The notes beneath the pieces are model-generated. The model worked only from the letters and a program-made list of their open reading frames with translations, made no database searches and had not been told where the DNA came from. A program made the position numbers and the translations under genes. From Amycolatopsis camponoti (GTDB lineage Bacteria; Actinomycetota; Actinomycetes; Mycobacteriales; Pseudonocardiaceae), in assembly GCF_902497555.1 (NCBI RefSeq), contig NZ_CABVGP010000001.1, forward strand, positions 1,302,001 through 1,366,000: 64,000 nt of DNA, read 5' to 3'. Positions 15,981 to 24,346 of this stretch are shown here, piece after piece; within the stretch, counting starts at the first letter, position 1, and every line of letters starts with the position of its first letter.

Positions 15981-17645
15981 CTAGCCGCGGTTGACTTCGC
16001 TGATCCGATCCTGGAGCCGTTGCCGCGTGGACGAAAGCGCGTCCCGCGGCTCCGGCTCCGGTACCGGCTCCCCGGTCGCCTCGCCCGCCGGGCCGGCCAC
16101 CGGGAACACCTGCTTCTCCCCGGGCAGCGGGACCCCGGGGCAGATCGTGGCGGCGGGCCGGGCGGCGCCGAGGAAGTAGCCGCTCACCAAATCATCCACA
16201 CAGGAATTGCCGCTCACCGCGTACTGGCCGTGGAACGGCGAATCCGCCACCGAGACCATCGGGACACCGGCCGCCCGCGCCGCCGACTCGGCCTGTTCGT
16301 AGCCGGTCTGCGGGTCGAACTCGCCCTGGACGACCAGGACGTTCTTCGCCGCTTCCGGTGACAGCCGGGGCAACGGCTGCCGGGGGAGGTCGGACCAGTA
16401 GCCGCACGCCTCACTGAGCCCGTACGCCCAGCCGAAGAGCGGGTACTGCGGGCCCTGCACGTCGCTGAGCACCTTGTACCAGGTCGCCGCGCGGGTCGGC
16501 TGGTCGCCGCACGCCACCGCCAGCCGGGTACCGCCCACGTCCGCGTAGTCGGGCTCGGGCGGGGCCACGTCCCTGGCCGTCAGCTGCGCGGCCGGGCGCC
16601 CGAACGTCGTGCGCGCCACGCGGTCGAGGTCGGCGGGCGCGGGCGGGGCCGTGCCGTCGAGGGCCGCCAGTCCCTTGGTGAGGATCAGCGCGCCGACCAG
16701 CCACTGCTTCGTGCTGCCGTTGCCGACGAAGACGTGGTCGAAGGCGTCCGGCGACACGCCCTCGTCGCGGAAGTAGGCCCGCACCCGCTCCCAGTTCTTC
16801 TTGACCGCCGAGGCCGTCTTGCCCAGCTGGTCCGGGTACCGGCGGGCCAGCCACGGCGCGTAGACGCGGTCGAACTGCCGCTGGTCGATCTTCGGGAACG
16901 CCTCGAAAGCGGCCTGGAGCCGCCCTTCGAAGTCGACGCTGGAGTCGAGGACGACCCGCCCGGCGTGCCCGGGGAACAGCGACGCGTACTTCGCGCCGAG
17001 CCAGGTGCCGTAGGAGTAGCCGAGGTAGTTCAGCTTCTCGTCGCCCAGCAGCGCGCGGATCAGGTCCATGTCGTGCGCGGTCTGCCAGGTGGTGACGAAG
17101 GGCGCGAGCGCGTCGCTCTGGCAGGCCTCGGCCAGCGCCCGCGGCGTCCGCTGGTGCAGCGCGATGCTGGCGGCCGACCGGTTCCGCGCGTCGAGGTCGT
17201 CCCCGTCGGGGATCCGCCCGGTCGGCACCCGGCAGACGAGTCCCTTGTCGTCGCCGCCCTCCTGGCCGGTGCCGCGCGGGTCCATCCCGACGAAGTCGTA
17301 GTGCTCGCTGACCGCCGGTTCCAGGCCGGCCAGCACGCCGGCGAGCGAGGTGCCCTGCCCGCCGGGCCCACCGGGGTTCACCAGGATCGCGCCCCGCCGC
17401 TCCCCGGTCGCGGCGACTCGGCTGATCGAGACCTGGAGGTCCTTCCCCGCGGCCGGCGCGGACCAGTCCCGCGGGACGGTGATCCGCGCGCACCGGTCCT
17501 GCTCCGCCTTGAAGGGGCAGGCACCCCAGGCGACCTTCTGGGTCAGGTAGGGCGCGAGCGGATCGGGCGTGGTCGCGGCGGCCGGCGCCGTGGCCGCCAC
17601 CAGGACCGCGACGGCCACCGCCAACCCCGCTCGCGACGTCCGCAC
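15981..17645 (-). CDS. Secreted alpha/beta-hydrolase, tripeptidyl-aminopeptidase-like (S33)
   Basis: The GTG at 17645, preceded by GGGAGG, yields a signal peptide (VRTSRAGLAVAVAVLVAATA, then PAAA). The catalytic serine lies in GYSYGT (about residue 220), the oxyanion region in NPGGPGGQGT, and a C-terminal TAP-like domain holds the acid (GEFDPQTGYEQ) and histidine (DSPFHGQY). The 554-aa length fits the SlpD/Tap family of Streptomyces, which remove tripeptides from exported proteins. It is likely extracellular or envelope-bound and monocistronic. Confidence 0.86.
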   Translation of the reverse strand: MRTSRAGLAVAVAVLVAATAPAAATTPDPLAPYLTQKVAWGACPFKAEQDRCARITVPRDWSAPAAGKDLQVSISRVAATGERRGAILVNPGGPGGQGTSLAGVLAGLEPAVSEHYDFVGMDPRGTGQEGGDDKGLVCRVPTGRIPDGDDLDARNRSAASIALHQRTPRALAEACQSDALAPFVTTWQTAHDMDLIRALLGDEKLNYLGYSYGTWLGAKYASLFPGHAGRVVLDSSVDFEGRLQAAFEAFPKIDQRQFDRVYAPWLARRYPDQLGKTASAVKKNWERVRAYFRDEGVSPDAFDHVFVGNGSTKQWLVGALILTKGLAALDGTAPPAPADLDRVARTTFGRPAAQLTARDVAPPEPDYADVGGTRLAVACGDQPTRAATWYKVLSDVQGPQYPLFGWAYGLSEACGYWSDLPRQPLPRLSPEAAKNVLVVQGEFDPQTGYEQAESAARAAGVPMVSVADSPFHGQYAVSGNSCVDDLVSGYFLGAARPAATICPGVPLPGEKQVFPVAGPAGEATGEPVPEPEPRDALSSTRQRLQDRISEVNRG

Positions 17646-17769
17646 CGCAGCTTCCTCCCTTGGTCCCCGGGCCACCCCGGACCACCCAAGCACGGGGGGA
17701 CGGGCGCGGGCAGCCCGGAGACCACCGTTCGCGCCGCGGATTCCCTCGATCCGGTGACCGGCGGGGGCG

Positions 17770-17928
17770 TCAGCTGGGCGGTTCGGCCTCGCCGGCGTCC
17801 TCTTCGACGTCCTCGTGCTCGGGCTTCTTGCGCTCGGTCTCGGGGATCTCGATGTCGAGGTCGACGTCCGGGACGCCGGGCGGGCGGGGCACGTCGGGGC
17901 TGATGGGTTCCTTCTCGGCTTCGGTCAT
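17770..17928 (-). CDS. Small acidic Pro/Glu/Asp-rich protein (52 aa)
   Basis: The frame begins MTEAEKEPISPDVPRPPGVP and is highly acidic with paired Lys (ERKKPEHEDVEEDAGEAE). It has no membrane or folded-domain features and looks intrinsically disordered. Third-position GC supports coding. A GGGTAA with a GCTT 16 bases before it lies just upstream on the minus strand, a weak SigB-like match. It sits between the peptidase and beta-lactamase-like genes, all on the same strand. Function unknown. Confidence 0.5.
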   Translation of the reverse strand: MTEAEKEPISPDVPRPPGVPDVDLDIEIPETERKKPEHEDVEEDAGEAEPPS

Positions 17929-17969
17929 GGCGGCCGGTTACCCGCGAGCCGGGCTTCCCAAGCCCCCGG

Positions 17970-19091
17970 TCACCGGCAGAACGCCGTGTCCACAGTGGAC
18001 AACACCGCGACCGCCGCCTTCTCGCCGTCGCCGAAGGTGCCCGGCAGCGCGGTCACCGCCAGCCCGACCGAACGGCCGTCTTCCGTGGCGCCACCACGGG
18101 TTTCGTAGCCGTCGATGTCGCCGCCGTGTCCCCAGTAGACGCCGCCGCAGCTCAGCGGGACGCGGAACAGGCCGAGGCCGTACTCCCACCCCGGGAACAG
18201 CGGCGCGGACACCGTCTTGCGCATCTCGGCCAGCTGCGCGGGCGGCAGCAGCTCGCCACCGAGCAGCGCGCGCGAAAGCCGGGCGAGGTCGCTCGGCGTC
18301 GAGATCAGCTGACCGGCCGCGCCGCCCCACGACGGGTCCATTTCGGTCGCGTCGACGACCTTCGCGGACGTGCTGTTCGCGAGCGCGTAGCCGTGCGGGT
18401 GCGGCCCCTGGATGGTCTCGTCGCCGGGCTGCGGCCAGTACGTGTCGCGCAGGCCCGCCTTCGCGATCACCCTCTTCGTGATCTGCTCCTGCACCGGGCG
18501 CCCGGTCACGTGCTCGATGAGCAGGCCGGCCAGCAGGTAGTTGGTGTTGCTGTACTCCCACTTCGCGCCCGGCGCGAACTTCGCCGGGTGGGCCAGCGCC
18601 GCGGCGAGCAGGTCGTGCGGCTGGAAGAACTTGTGCTGGACGTCTTCGAAGTTCTCCACGCCGATGTACTCGGTGTAGTTCGGCAGCCCGCTCGTGTGCT
18701 GCAGCAGCTGCCGCACGGTGATCGCGTTCCCGTCGATGCCCTCGCCGCGCACCAGCCCGGGCAGGTACTTCTCGATCGGCGCGTCCAGCTCGACCTTGCC
18801 CTCGGCCACGAGCTGGAGCACGACGACCGCGGTGAACGTCTTCGTGTTGCTGCCCGCGCGGACCCGGCCGTCGCGCGGGACCGGGACGCGGCGGTCGAGG
18901 CGGGCGGACCCGGCGACCAGCGACGCCGACGTACCGTTCTTGCCCACCCAGGCGAGGGCGGCCGGGAACTTCTCCTGGCTCACCAGCGCGTCGAGACCGT
19001 CCTGCACGGGCGACCTCGGGTTCGCGGCCGCCGCCGTGGTCAGGCCGCCCAGCAGCCCCGCCACCGTCAAGATCACTGCACCCTTGCGCAT
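17970..19091 (-). CDS. Secreted serine hydrolase, beta-lactamase class C / D-Ala-D-Ala carboxypeptidase family
   Basis: The 373-aa protein has a signal peptide (MRKGAVILTVAGLLGGLTTA, then AAA) and class C motifs: SNTK (SxxK), YSN (YxN) and HGGDIDGY in place of KTG. The ATG at 19091 follows AGGAG. Related enzymes are DD-peptidases or esterases; a resistance role is not implied. It is divergent from the oxidoreductase gene at 19255, across a spacer rich in inverted repeats. Confidence 0.88.
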   Translation of the reverse strand: MRKGAVILTVAGLLGGLTTAAAANPRSPVQDGLDALVSQEKFPAALAWVGKNGTSASLVAGSARLDRRVPVPRDGRVRAGSNTKTFTAVVVLQLVAEGKVELDAPIEKYLPGLVRGEGIDGNAITVRQLLQHTSGLPNYTEYIGVENFEDVQHKFFQPHDLLAAALAHPAKFAPGAKWEYSNTNYLLAGLLIEHVTGRPVQEQITKRVIAKAGLRDTYWPQPGDETIQGPHPHGYALANSTSAKVVDATEMDPSWGGAAGQLISTPSDLARLSRALLGGELLPPAQLAEMRKTVSAPLFPGWEYGLGLFRVPLSCGGVYWGHGGDIDGYETRGGATEDGRSVGLAVTALPGTFGDGEKAAVAVLSTVDTAFCR

Positions 19092-19153
19092 CGGTTCTCC
19101 TCGCTTGATCCGGTTCGATACGGAAATGCTGCTCGAATCCGGCGCGAAGATCA

Positions 19154-19194
19154 GTAGCGCGGGCTACCCGATCCCCGGTAGCGCTGGCGCTACC
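19154..19194. promoter_or_regulatory. Inverted-repeat cluster in a divergent spacer
   Basis: GGTAGCGC-TG-GCGCTACC (19177-19194) is a perfect 8-bp-arm palindrome. Just to its left GTAGC/GCTAC (19154-19167) forms a second dyad with the same GTAGC half-site. Both lie between the divergent serine hydrolase and MDR oxidoreductase genes. No regulator gene is adjacent, so the binding protein is unknown. Confidence 0.45.
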
Positions 19195-19254
19195 GCGGGC
19201 AAATGCGTTGCCGGAGGGATCTTCCCGTGCCACGGTGTCGCCGTGAGTTCGACG

Positions 19255-20193
19255 ATGCGTGCGGCGGTCTGTGTCGGAGCGGGTGGCCCGGAGGTCCTGG
19301 AGGTCCGTGACCTGCCGGTACCGGCGGTCCAGGACGGCTGGACGCTGGTCCGGGTGAAGGGGGCCGGCCTGAACCGGTCGGAGCTGCGGACCCGGCAGGG
19401 GCATTCGCCGGACGTGCGGTTCCCGCGGGTGCTCGGCATCGAGTGCGTGGGGGTCGTGGCCGAGTCGGCCGCGCTGCCGGAGGGCACGACCGTCGCGGCG
19501 GTGATGGGCGAGATGGGACGCGAGTTCGACGGCGGCTACGCGGAATACGCGCTGCTGCCGGACGACCTGCTGATGCCCATCACCACCACGCTGGCGTGGG
19601 AGGTCCTGGCGGCCCTTCCCGAGACCTACCTGACGGCCCAGGGCGCGCTCGACACCCTGGACACCGCGCCGGGAACACGCTTGCTGATCCGCGGCGGGAC
19701 GTCGTCGGTCGGGCTGGCGGCGGCGTCGATCGCGGCCGGCCACGGCGTCGAGGTCGCGTCGACGACCCGGCGTCCGGACAAGGCCGGCGCGCTGACCGCG
19801 GCGGGCGTCGCCCACGTCCTCGTCGACGACGGCCCGCTGGACCTGCCGTGGGTACCCGACCACGTGCTCGACCTCGTCGGCGCGCGCACGGCGGTCGACT
19901 CGCTGAACCTGGTCCGCCGCGGCGGCACGGTCTGCGTGGCCGGGTCGCTGAGCGGGTGGTCGATCGCGGACTTCCAGCCGGTGGCGATGATCCCGTCCGG
20001 CACCAAATTGACGGCCTTCCACAGCAAGGACATGAAGGGCCGCGCGGACGTGCTGCAGCGGATCGTCGGCGAGGTCGAGACGGGGGTCCACCAGCCCCAC
20101 GTCGACCGGGTCTTCGGACTCGCCGACATCGTGGCCGCGCACCGGTACATGGAGGACGACCAGGCCAGCGGGAAGCTGGTCGTGCTCCCCTGA
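19255..20193 (+). CDS. Zinc-independent MDR / quinone oxidoreductase-like protein
   Basis: The 312-aa protein shows MRAAVCVGAGGPEVLEVRDL, the GroES-like fold motif GAGLNRSELRTRQG, and the nucleotide motif [18 protein letters not shown] (residues about 142-159). The zinc-ligand Cys/His set of classical alcohol dehydrogenases is absent, as in quinone oxidoreductases. ATG 19255 matches the family start; GTG 19243 is an in-frame alternative and neither has a clear ribosome binding site. Confidence 0.84.
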   Translation: MRAAVCVGAGGPEVLEVRDLPVPAVQDGWTLVRVKGAGLNRSELRTRQGHSPDVRFPRVLGIECVGVVAESAALPEGTTVAAVMGEMGREFDGGYAEYALLPDDLLMPITTTLAWEVLAALPETYLTAQGALDTLDTAPGTRLLIRGGTSSVGLAAASIAAGHGVEVASTTRRPDKAGALTAAGVAHVLVDDGPLDLPWVPDHVLDLVGARTAVDSLNLVRRGGTVCVAGSLSGWSIADFQPVAMIPSGTKLTAFHSKDMKGRADVLQRIVGEVETGVHQPHVDRVFGLADIVAAHRYMEDDQASGKLVVLP

Positions 20194-20196
20194 GGG

Positions 20197-21249
20197 TCAC
20201 GCGCCGGACCGGGTCGCCCAGCCGCTGTCGTCGTCGACCTTGAGCTCGGCGTCCCCGAGGAGGGTCAAGGCGCCGAACTGCTCGTCGGGAGCGGCGGTGC
20301 GCAGGTCGGCGAACACCCGCGCCTGGGCCCCGGTCACCCGCCAGGCGCCCTTGATCTCCGCTTTCAGCACCGAAATCCCGCCGTCGAACCGGGCGCCGGC
20401 CAGCTCGGTCCGGCCGTGGAAGGTCGCGCCGGAGAACAGCGCCGGGCCCCCGACCCGCAACTCGCCGAGCCGGTTGACGCCGTGCAGCCGGGCGCGGCGG
20501 GCGATGAGCCGCCCGAGGCTGCGGCCGGTCAGGTCGAGGTACTCGAGGTTCGCCGCCGTCAGGTCGAGGTCGTAGCGGACCGCCCCCTCGTCGGCCCGGC
20601 CGGGCAGCAGCGCGGCGATCAGCCGCTGGGCGGTGAGGCGGACCTGCTGTTCGCGGTCGGCTTCGGCGATCCGCTCGGCCGGCCAGTCCTCGTCGGGTTC
20701 CGGCTCGGCCTCGTCCGGGTTGTCCGGCCGCGCGTCGTACCCGGGGTGGCCGAACGGGCGGCGCAGGTACGCGCACAGCACGTCGAGCACCGTCTGGGTG
20801 TAGGCCGGGCGGGTGCGCGCCAGGCCGGCCAGCGCGTGCAGCGCACCGACCCGGACCTGGTCCGCGGCGTGCCCGAGCAGCTCGACGGCCTTCGCGAACT
20901 GCTCGTTCTCCGTGCGCTCGCGATCCTGCTGAGCGCGGGTCCGCTCGACTTCGTGACGCGCTTCCTCGGTGCGCCGCCGACGGTCGTTGATCCAAAGGGC
21001 GTAGACGGCGAGGATCGCACCCCCGGCCAAGCCGCCGGTCTTGAGCGCGTCACCCCGCGGCGTGGCGGGGTCGCCCAGCAGCCAGCCGGTCACGAGCAGG
21101 AGCGCGCCGCCCGCGCCCAGCACGCTCCCGATCAGGAACAGCCGGTACCGCACGACGGCGGCTCGCGAGCTGAAGAACGCGATGGCCGCGAGCACGACGG
21201 CGACCGCACCGAGCACCAGACCGGGGACCAGGAACCAGACGAAACCCAC
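20197..21249 (-). CDS. Membrane-anchored pentapeptide-repeat-like protein
   Basis: Two N-terminal TM helices (VGFVWFLVPGLVLGAVAVVL and FLIGSVLGAGGALLLVTGWL) are followed by a charged coiled-coil region, a helical repeat segment (AADQVRVGALHALAGLARTR), and a C-terminal region with pentapeptide-like beta turns (YDLDLTAANLEYLDLTGRSL; FSGATFHGRTELAGARFDGG). The start is GTG 21249 or GTG 21291. It lies 6 or 48 bp downstream of the reductase gene on the same strand. Function unknown. Confidence 0.7.
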   Translation of the reverse strand: MGFVWFLVPGLVLGAVAVVLAAIAFFSSRAAVVRYRLFLIGSVLGAGGALLLVTGWLLGDPATPRGDALKTGGLAGGAILAVYALWINDRRRRTEEARHEVERTRAQQDRERTENEQFAKAVELLGHAADQVRVGALHALAGLARTRPAYTQTVLDVLCAYLRRPFGHPGYDARPDNPDEAEPEPDEDWPAERIAEADREQQVRLTAQRLIAALLPGRADEGAVRYDLDLTAANLEYLDLTGRSLGRLIARRARLHGVNRLGELRVGGPALFSGATFHGRTELAGARFDGGISVLKAEIKGAWRVTGAQARVFADLRTAAPDEQFGALTLLGDAELKVDDDSGWATRSGA

Positions 21250-21297
21250 AAGACGCAGATTGTGGCACGCGGCCGGCCGGTCCGGGGGCACCTCGAT

Positions 21298-22227
21298 TCA
21301 GAGGTCGAGCACCAGCCGGGGCGAGCACGAGCGCGAAACGCAGATCATCATCACCTCGGCCGTCCGCCGTTCTTCCGCCGTCAGCACCGAGTCGCGGTGG
21401 TCCGGGGTGCCGCCGAGGACGCCGGTTTCGCACGTGCCGCACGTTCCTTCCTGGCACGACGACAGGACGGTGAGCCCCGACTCCTCGATCACCTCCAGGA
21501 TCGACCGGTCCGCCGGGACCGCCAGGACGCGGCCCGACCCGGCCAGCTCGACCTCGAACGCCGTCCGCGGGCCGTCGTCCGCCACCGGGGCGAACCGCTC
21601 GACGCGCAGGGCGCCCTCGGGCCAGCCGGCGCAGTGCTGTTCCACCGCCGCCAGCAGCGGTTCCGGGCCACAGCAGTAGACCGCGGTGTCCGGCCGCGGC
21701 TCGGCCAGCAGCGCGGGCAGGTCGAGCAGGCCGTGCTCGTCCTGCGGCCGGATCGTCACGCGGTCTTCGTGGCGCGCGAGTTCGGCGGTGAAGGCCATCG
21801 ACGAGCGCGTCCGGCCGCCGTAGACGAGCTGCCACTCGCGGCCCGTTTCGGCGACCCGGTCGATCATCGGCAGGATCGGCGTGATGCCGATGCCGCCGGC
21901 GACGAACAGGTAGCGCTTGGCGTCGACGAGTGCGAAGTGGTTCCGCGGTCCGTCCGCCTGGATGCGTTGTCCGGCAACGAGTTCGTCGTGGACGTACGCC
22001 GAGCCGCCCCGGCCGTCGGGCTCACGGAGGACCGCGACCTGGTACGCCGCCGGGTCGCCGGGCCGTCCGCACAGCGAGTACTGCCGGGTGCCGCCGGGCA
22101 GCAGCAGGTCGATGTGCGCCCCCGGTTCCCAGGCCGGGAGCGGCTGCCCGTCGGGCGCCCGGAGCGTCAGCCGGACGACGCCGTCGGCGAGCTTTTCCTT
22201 GTCCGCCACCACCAAGTCGAGGCTCAT
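21298..22227 (-). CDS. PDR/VanB-type oxidoreductase (FMN/NAD plus [2Fe-2S] ferredoxin domains)
   Basis: The 309-aa reductase passes electrons from NAD(P)H to a Rieske oxygenase. The flavin domain has RQYSLCGRPGD, the NAD domain GGIGITPILPM, and the C-terminal plant-type ferredoxin domain has the cluster CQEGTCGTCETGVLGG plus a later Cys. It overlaps the preceding 54-aa gene by ATGA, and is the third gene of the Rieske operon. Partner of the oxygenase at 22385. Confidence 0.92.
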   Translation of the reverse strand: MSLDLVVADKEKLADGVVRLTLRAPDGQPLPAWEPGAHIDLLLPGGTRQYSLCGRPGDPAAYQVAVLREPDGRGGSAYVHDELVAGQRIQADGPRNHFALVDAKRYLFVAGGIGITPILPMIDRVAETGREWQLVYGGRTRSSMAFTAELARHEDRVTIRPQDEHGLLDLPALLAEPRPDTAVYCCGPEPLLAAVEQHCAGWPEGALRVERFAPVADDGPRTAFEVELAGSGRVLAVPADRSILEVIEESGLTVLSSCQEGTCGTCETGVLGGTPDHRDSVLTAEERRTAEVMMICVSRSCSPRLVLDL

Positions 22228-22388
22228 GCGTCGTGCCCCTCGGGATGGGCGAGGAGCCAGTCCCACAGCGCCACGGGATCGTCGAACTCGCGCTCGGCCG
22301 AGCAGTGGCAGACCGCGCGCAGGCGGTCGGTGCCCAGCACCCAGTGGATCCGGTAGACGCGGTCACCGGTGAGCATCGGCCCCGTCAC
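22224..22388 (-). CDS. Conserved-looking 54-aa protein between Rieske oxygenase and reductase
   Basis: The GTG at 22388 overlaps the oxygenase stop (GTGA) and its own stop overlaps the reductase start (ATGA), so it is translated within the operon. The peptide carries YRIHWVLGTDRLRAVCHCSA and ALWDWLLAHPEGH: aromatic-rich with a CHC motif and a His near the C-terminus. It is too small for an enzyme domain. It may be a subunit, an iron- or cofactor-handling accessory, or a tag-along; I do not recognise a named family. Confidence 0.65.
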   Translation of the reverse strand: MTGPMLTGDRVYRIHWVLGTDRLRAVCHCSAEREFDDPVALWDWLLAHPEGHDA

Positions 22389-23416
22389 GACGTCACCAGG
22401 CGCTGCAACAGCCGGCGCGCCGCGAGGCCGCCGGTGTCGATGTTGATCGACAGCTCCTGGTAGCCGTCCGGTTCGGCGGCGAGCACCCGCTCGAGGACGT
22501 CGAGCGCTTCGACGTCCTGCAGGACGACCGTGCGGTTGTTCTCCGCGAGGAAGGCCGACACGCCGTCGTCGTCGAGGGCGAAGTCCCGGGCCACCGCCCA
22601 GAAGTCGTGCGTCGAGTGCTCGGTCTCGGGCGTGATCGCGTAGACGACTTCGACGTGGAAGGCGTCCGGGTCGCTGCCGTCCGGGTTCGGCACGGAGCCG
22701 ACCGGCGCGATGCGGCTGTGCAGCTTGTAGAGGCACGGCGGCGTGTACTCGATGTCCTGCCAGCGGGTGATCCGGCCCTGCAGGCCGGTGGACTTGGCGT
22801 AGAACGGCGGGCACGCCGCGTCGGCCATGTGCCGGGACACGTAGACGACGCCGGCCTCGTCGTCGACCTCCGTCGTGATCGGCGTGTCGGCGACCTCCGG
22901 CGTGCCGATGTAGCCGCCGTGCAGGTAGGTCTCGTGCGAGAGGTCGAGCAGGTTGTCGACCAGCAGCGAATAGCGCGCCTTCAGCGGCTCCATCCCGGCG
23001 ACCGTCGTGTACCCGGGGGAGGCGAGGTAGGGGGCCCGCGGGATCTTCGCGGCAGCCGCTTTTTCCGGGTCGCCGATGAACACCCAGACGAAGGAGTCCT
23101 GTTCCACCACGGGATAGCTCCGCAGCCGCGCGGTCCGCGGCACCCGGGTCTGGCCGGGCACGGACACGCACTTGCCGTCGACGCCGTAGGTGAAGCCGTG
23201 GTAGCCGCAGACGACCTGGTCGTCGACGAGCCGCGACGGGGCCTGCGACAGCGGGAACCGGCGGTGCACGCAGCGGTCGGCCATCGCGGTGACACCGCCG
23301 TCGCGGGTCCGCCAGAACAGGATCGGCTCGGCGCAGATGGTGCGGCTGAACAGGTCCTGGCCGATTTCGGAGCCGTACGCGGCGACGTACCACTGATCGC
23401 GGGGAATGGCGCTCAT
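22385..23416 (-). CDS. Rieske-type aromatic oxygenase/O-demethylase, VanA-like subunit
   Basis: The 343-aa protein has a Rieske [2Fe-2S] site (CVHRRFPLSQ, then CGYHGF) in its N-terminal third, and a mononuclear iron site with the expected Asp-His-His arrangement (NLLDLSHETYLHGGY). Length and architecture fit VanA-type O-demethylases/hydroxylases of aromatic ethers. The ATG at 23416 has an AGAGGACG site 9 bp upstream. It is followed by the overlapping 54-aa and reductase genes, and preceded 84 bp upstream by an IclR gene on the same strand. The substrate is unknown. Confidence 0.9.
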   Translation of the reverse strand: MSAIPRDQWYVAAYGSEIGQDLFSRTICAEPILFWRTRDGGVTAMADRCVHRRFPLSQAPSRLVDDQVVCGYHGFTYGVDGKCVSVPGQTRVPRTARLRSYPVVEQDSFVWVFIGDPEKAAAAKIPRAPYLASPGYTTVAGMEPLKARYSLLVDNLLDLSHETYLHGGYIGTPEVADTPITTEVDDEAGVVYVSRHMADAACPPFYAKSTGLQGRITRWQDIEYTPPCLYKLHSRIAPVGSVPNPDGSDPDAFHVEVVYAITPETEHSTHDFWAVARDFALDDDGVSAFLAENNRTVVLQDVEALDVLERVLAAEPDGYQELSINIDTGGLAARRLLQRLVTS

Positions 23417-23482
23417 AGGGTTTCGTCCTCTCGTGGCGGGGCTCACAGCCTGCGCTCACGGCGAGACGCCCGCGAAGGGCAT

Positions 23483-23498
23483 TTTCATAAGATGGAAA
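23483..23498 (-). promoter_or_regulatory. Possible IclR-type operator upstream of the Rieske operon
   Basis: TTTC and GAAA half-sites flank eight bases (TTTCATAAGATGGAAA) in the 84-bp spacer, in an AT-rich island. The dyad is short, so this is a weak prediction. Confidence 0.35.
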
Positions 23499-23500
23499 GC

Positions 23501-24265
23501 TCAGCCGAGCGCGCGGGAGATCGCGCGGGCGCTGGTCATCACCAGCGGGGCCAGCGCGTGCGGCGACGCGCTGCCGTACCGGACGACGAGCGAGACGGCG
23601 GCGACGACCTGGCCGCGCGCGTCGTGGATGGGCGCGCCGACCGAGAGGCTGTCGAGGGTCACCTGGCGTTCGCTGGTGGAGAAGCCGTGGGTGCGCACGT
23701 CGGCCAGCATGTGCCGCAGGCGGTCCGGGTCGGTGACGGTCTCGGGCGTGTACCGCTCGATCGGGTTGCGGAGGACGTCCTCCTGGACCTCGGCGGGCGC
23801 GTGGGCGAGCAGGACGAGCCCGACGCCGGTCGCGGTGAGCGCGAACCGCCCGCCGACGCGCGTCAGCACGGGCACGGCGCCGGTCCCGGCGATCCGCTCG
23901 ATGTAGACGACTTCGGTGCCTTCGCGGACCGCGAGCTGCACGTTCTCGCGGGTGATCTGGGAGAGGTCTTCGAGGAACGGCAGGGCGCGCTCACGCAGCC
24001 CCAGCCCCCGTGGCGCGAGCGACCCGAGTTCGAACAGCCGCAGCCCGACGCGGTAGACGCCGGAGTCGTCCCGCTCGAGCGCACCCCACTCGCAGAACTC
24101 CCGCAGGACGCGGTGCGCGGTGGCGGCGGGCATCCCGGCCCGGCGGGCGATCTCGCCGAGCCGCAGGGCGGGGTGATCCGGGGTGAAGGCCGCGAGGACC
24201 CCCAGCGCCCGCCCGAGAACCGGCCCGGTGGGCCCCGGAGCACGACCTCGACGCGGCACGGCCAC
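23501..24265 (-). CDS. IclR family transcriptional regulator
   Basis: The 254-aa protein has an IclR winged helix-turn-helix (LGEIARRAGMPAATAHRVLR, about residues 36-55) and the effector-binding IclR C-terminal domain (RHMLADVRTHGFSTSERQVT; SVGAPIHDARGQVVAAVSLV). The GTG at 24265 is used; another GTG lies two codons in. It precedes the Rieske operon on the same strand, consistent with local control of that pathway. Confidence 0.9.
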   Translation of the reverse strand: MAVPRRGRAPGPTGPVLGRALGVLAAFTPDHPALRLGEIARRAGMPAATAHRVLREFCEWGALERDDSGVYRVGLRLFELGSLAPRGLGLRERALPFLEDLSQITRENVQLAVREGTEVVYIERIAGTGAVPVLTRVGGRFALTATGVGLVLLAHAPAEVQEDVLRNPIERYTPETVTDPDRLRHMLADVRTHGFSTSERQVTLDSLSVGAPIHDARGQVVAAVSLVVRYGSASPHALAPLVMTSARAISRALG

Positions 24266-24299
24266 GGAGCTTAGTGGACGCGCGCGCCGTCCCCGGGTG

Positions 24300-24338
24300 C
24301 GCCGAAGGAGGACCTTCCGGTGTGGTCCCCCTTCGGCG
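24300..24338 (-). terminator. Hairpin terminator after the DUF4097 gene
   Basis: Fifteen-bp arms (24300-24314 and 24324-24338) with one mismatch and a 9-base loop lie 9 bp beyond the stop of the DUF4097 gene, upstream of the IclR gene. Confidence 0.75.
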
Positions 24339-24346
24339 TCGGCGGT

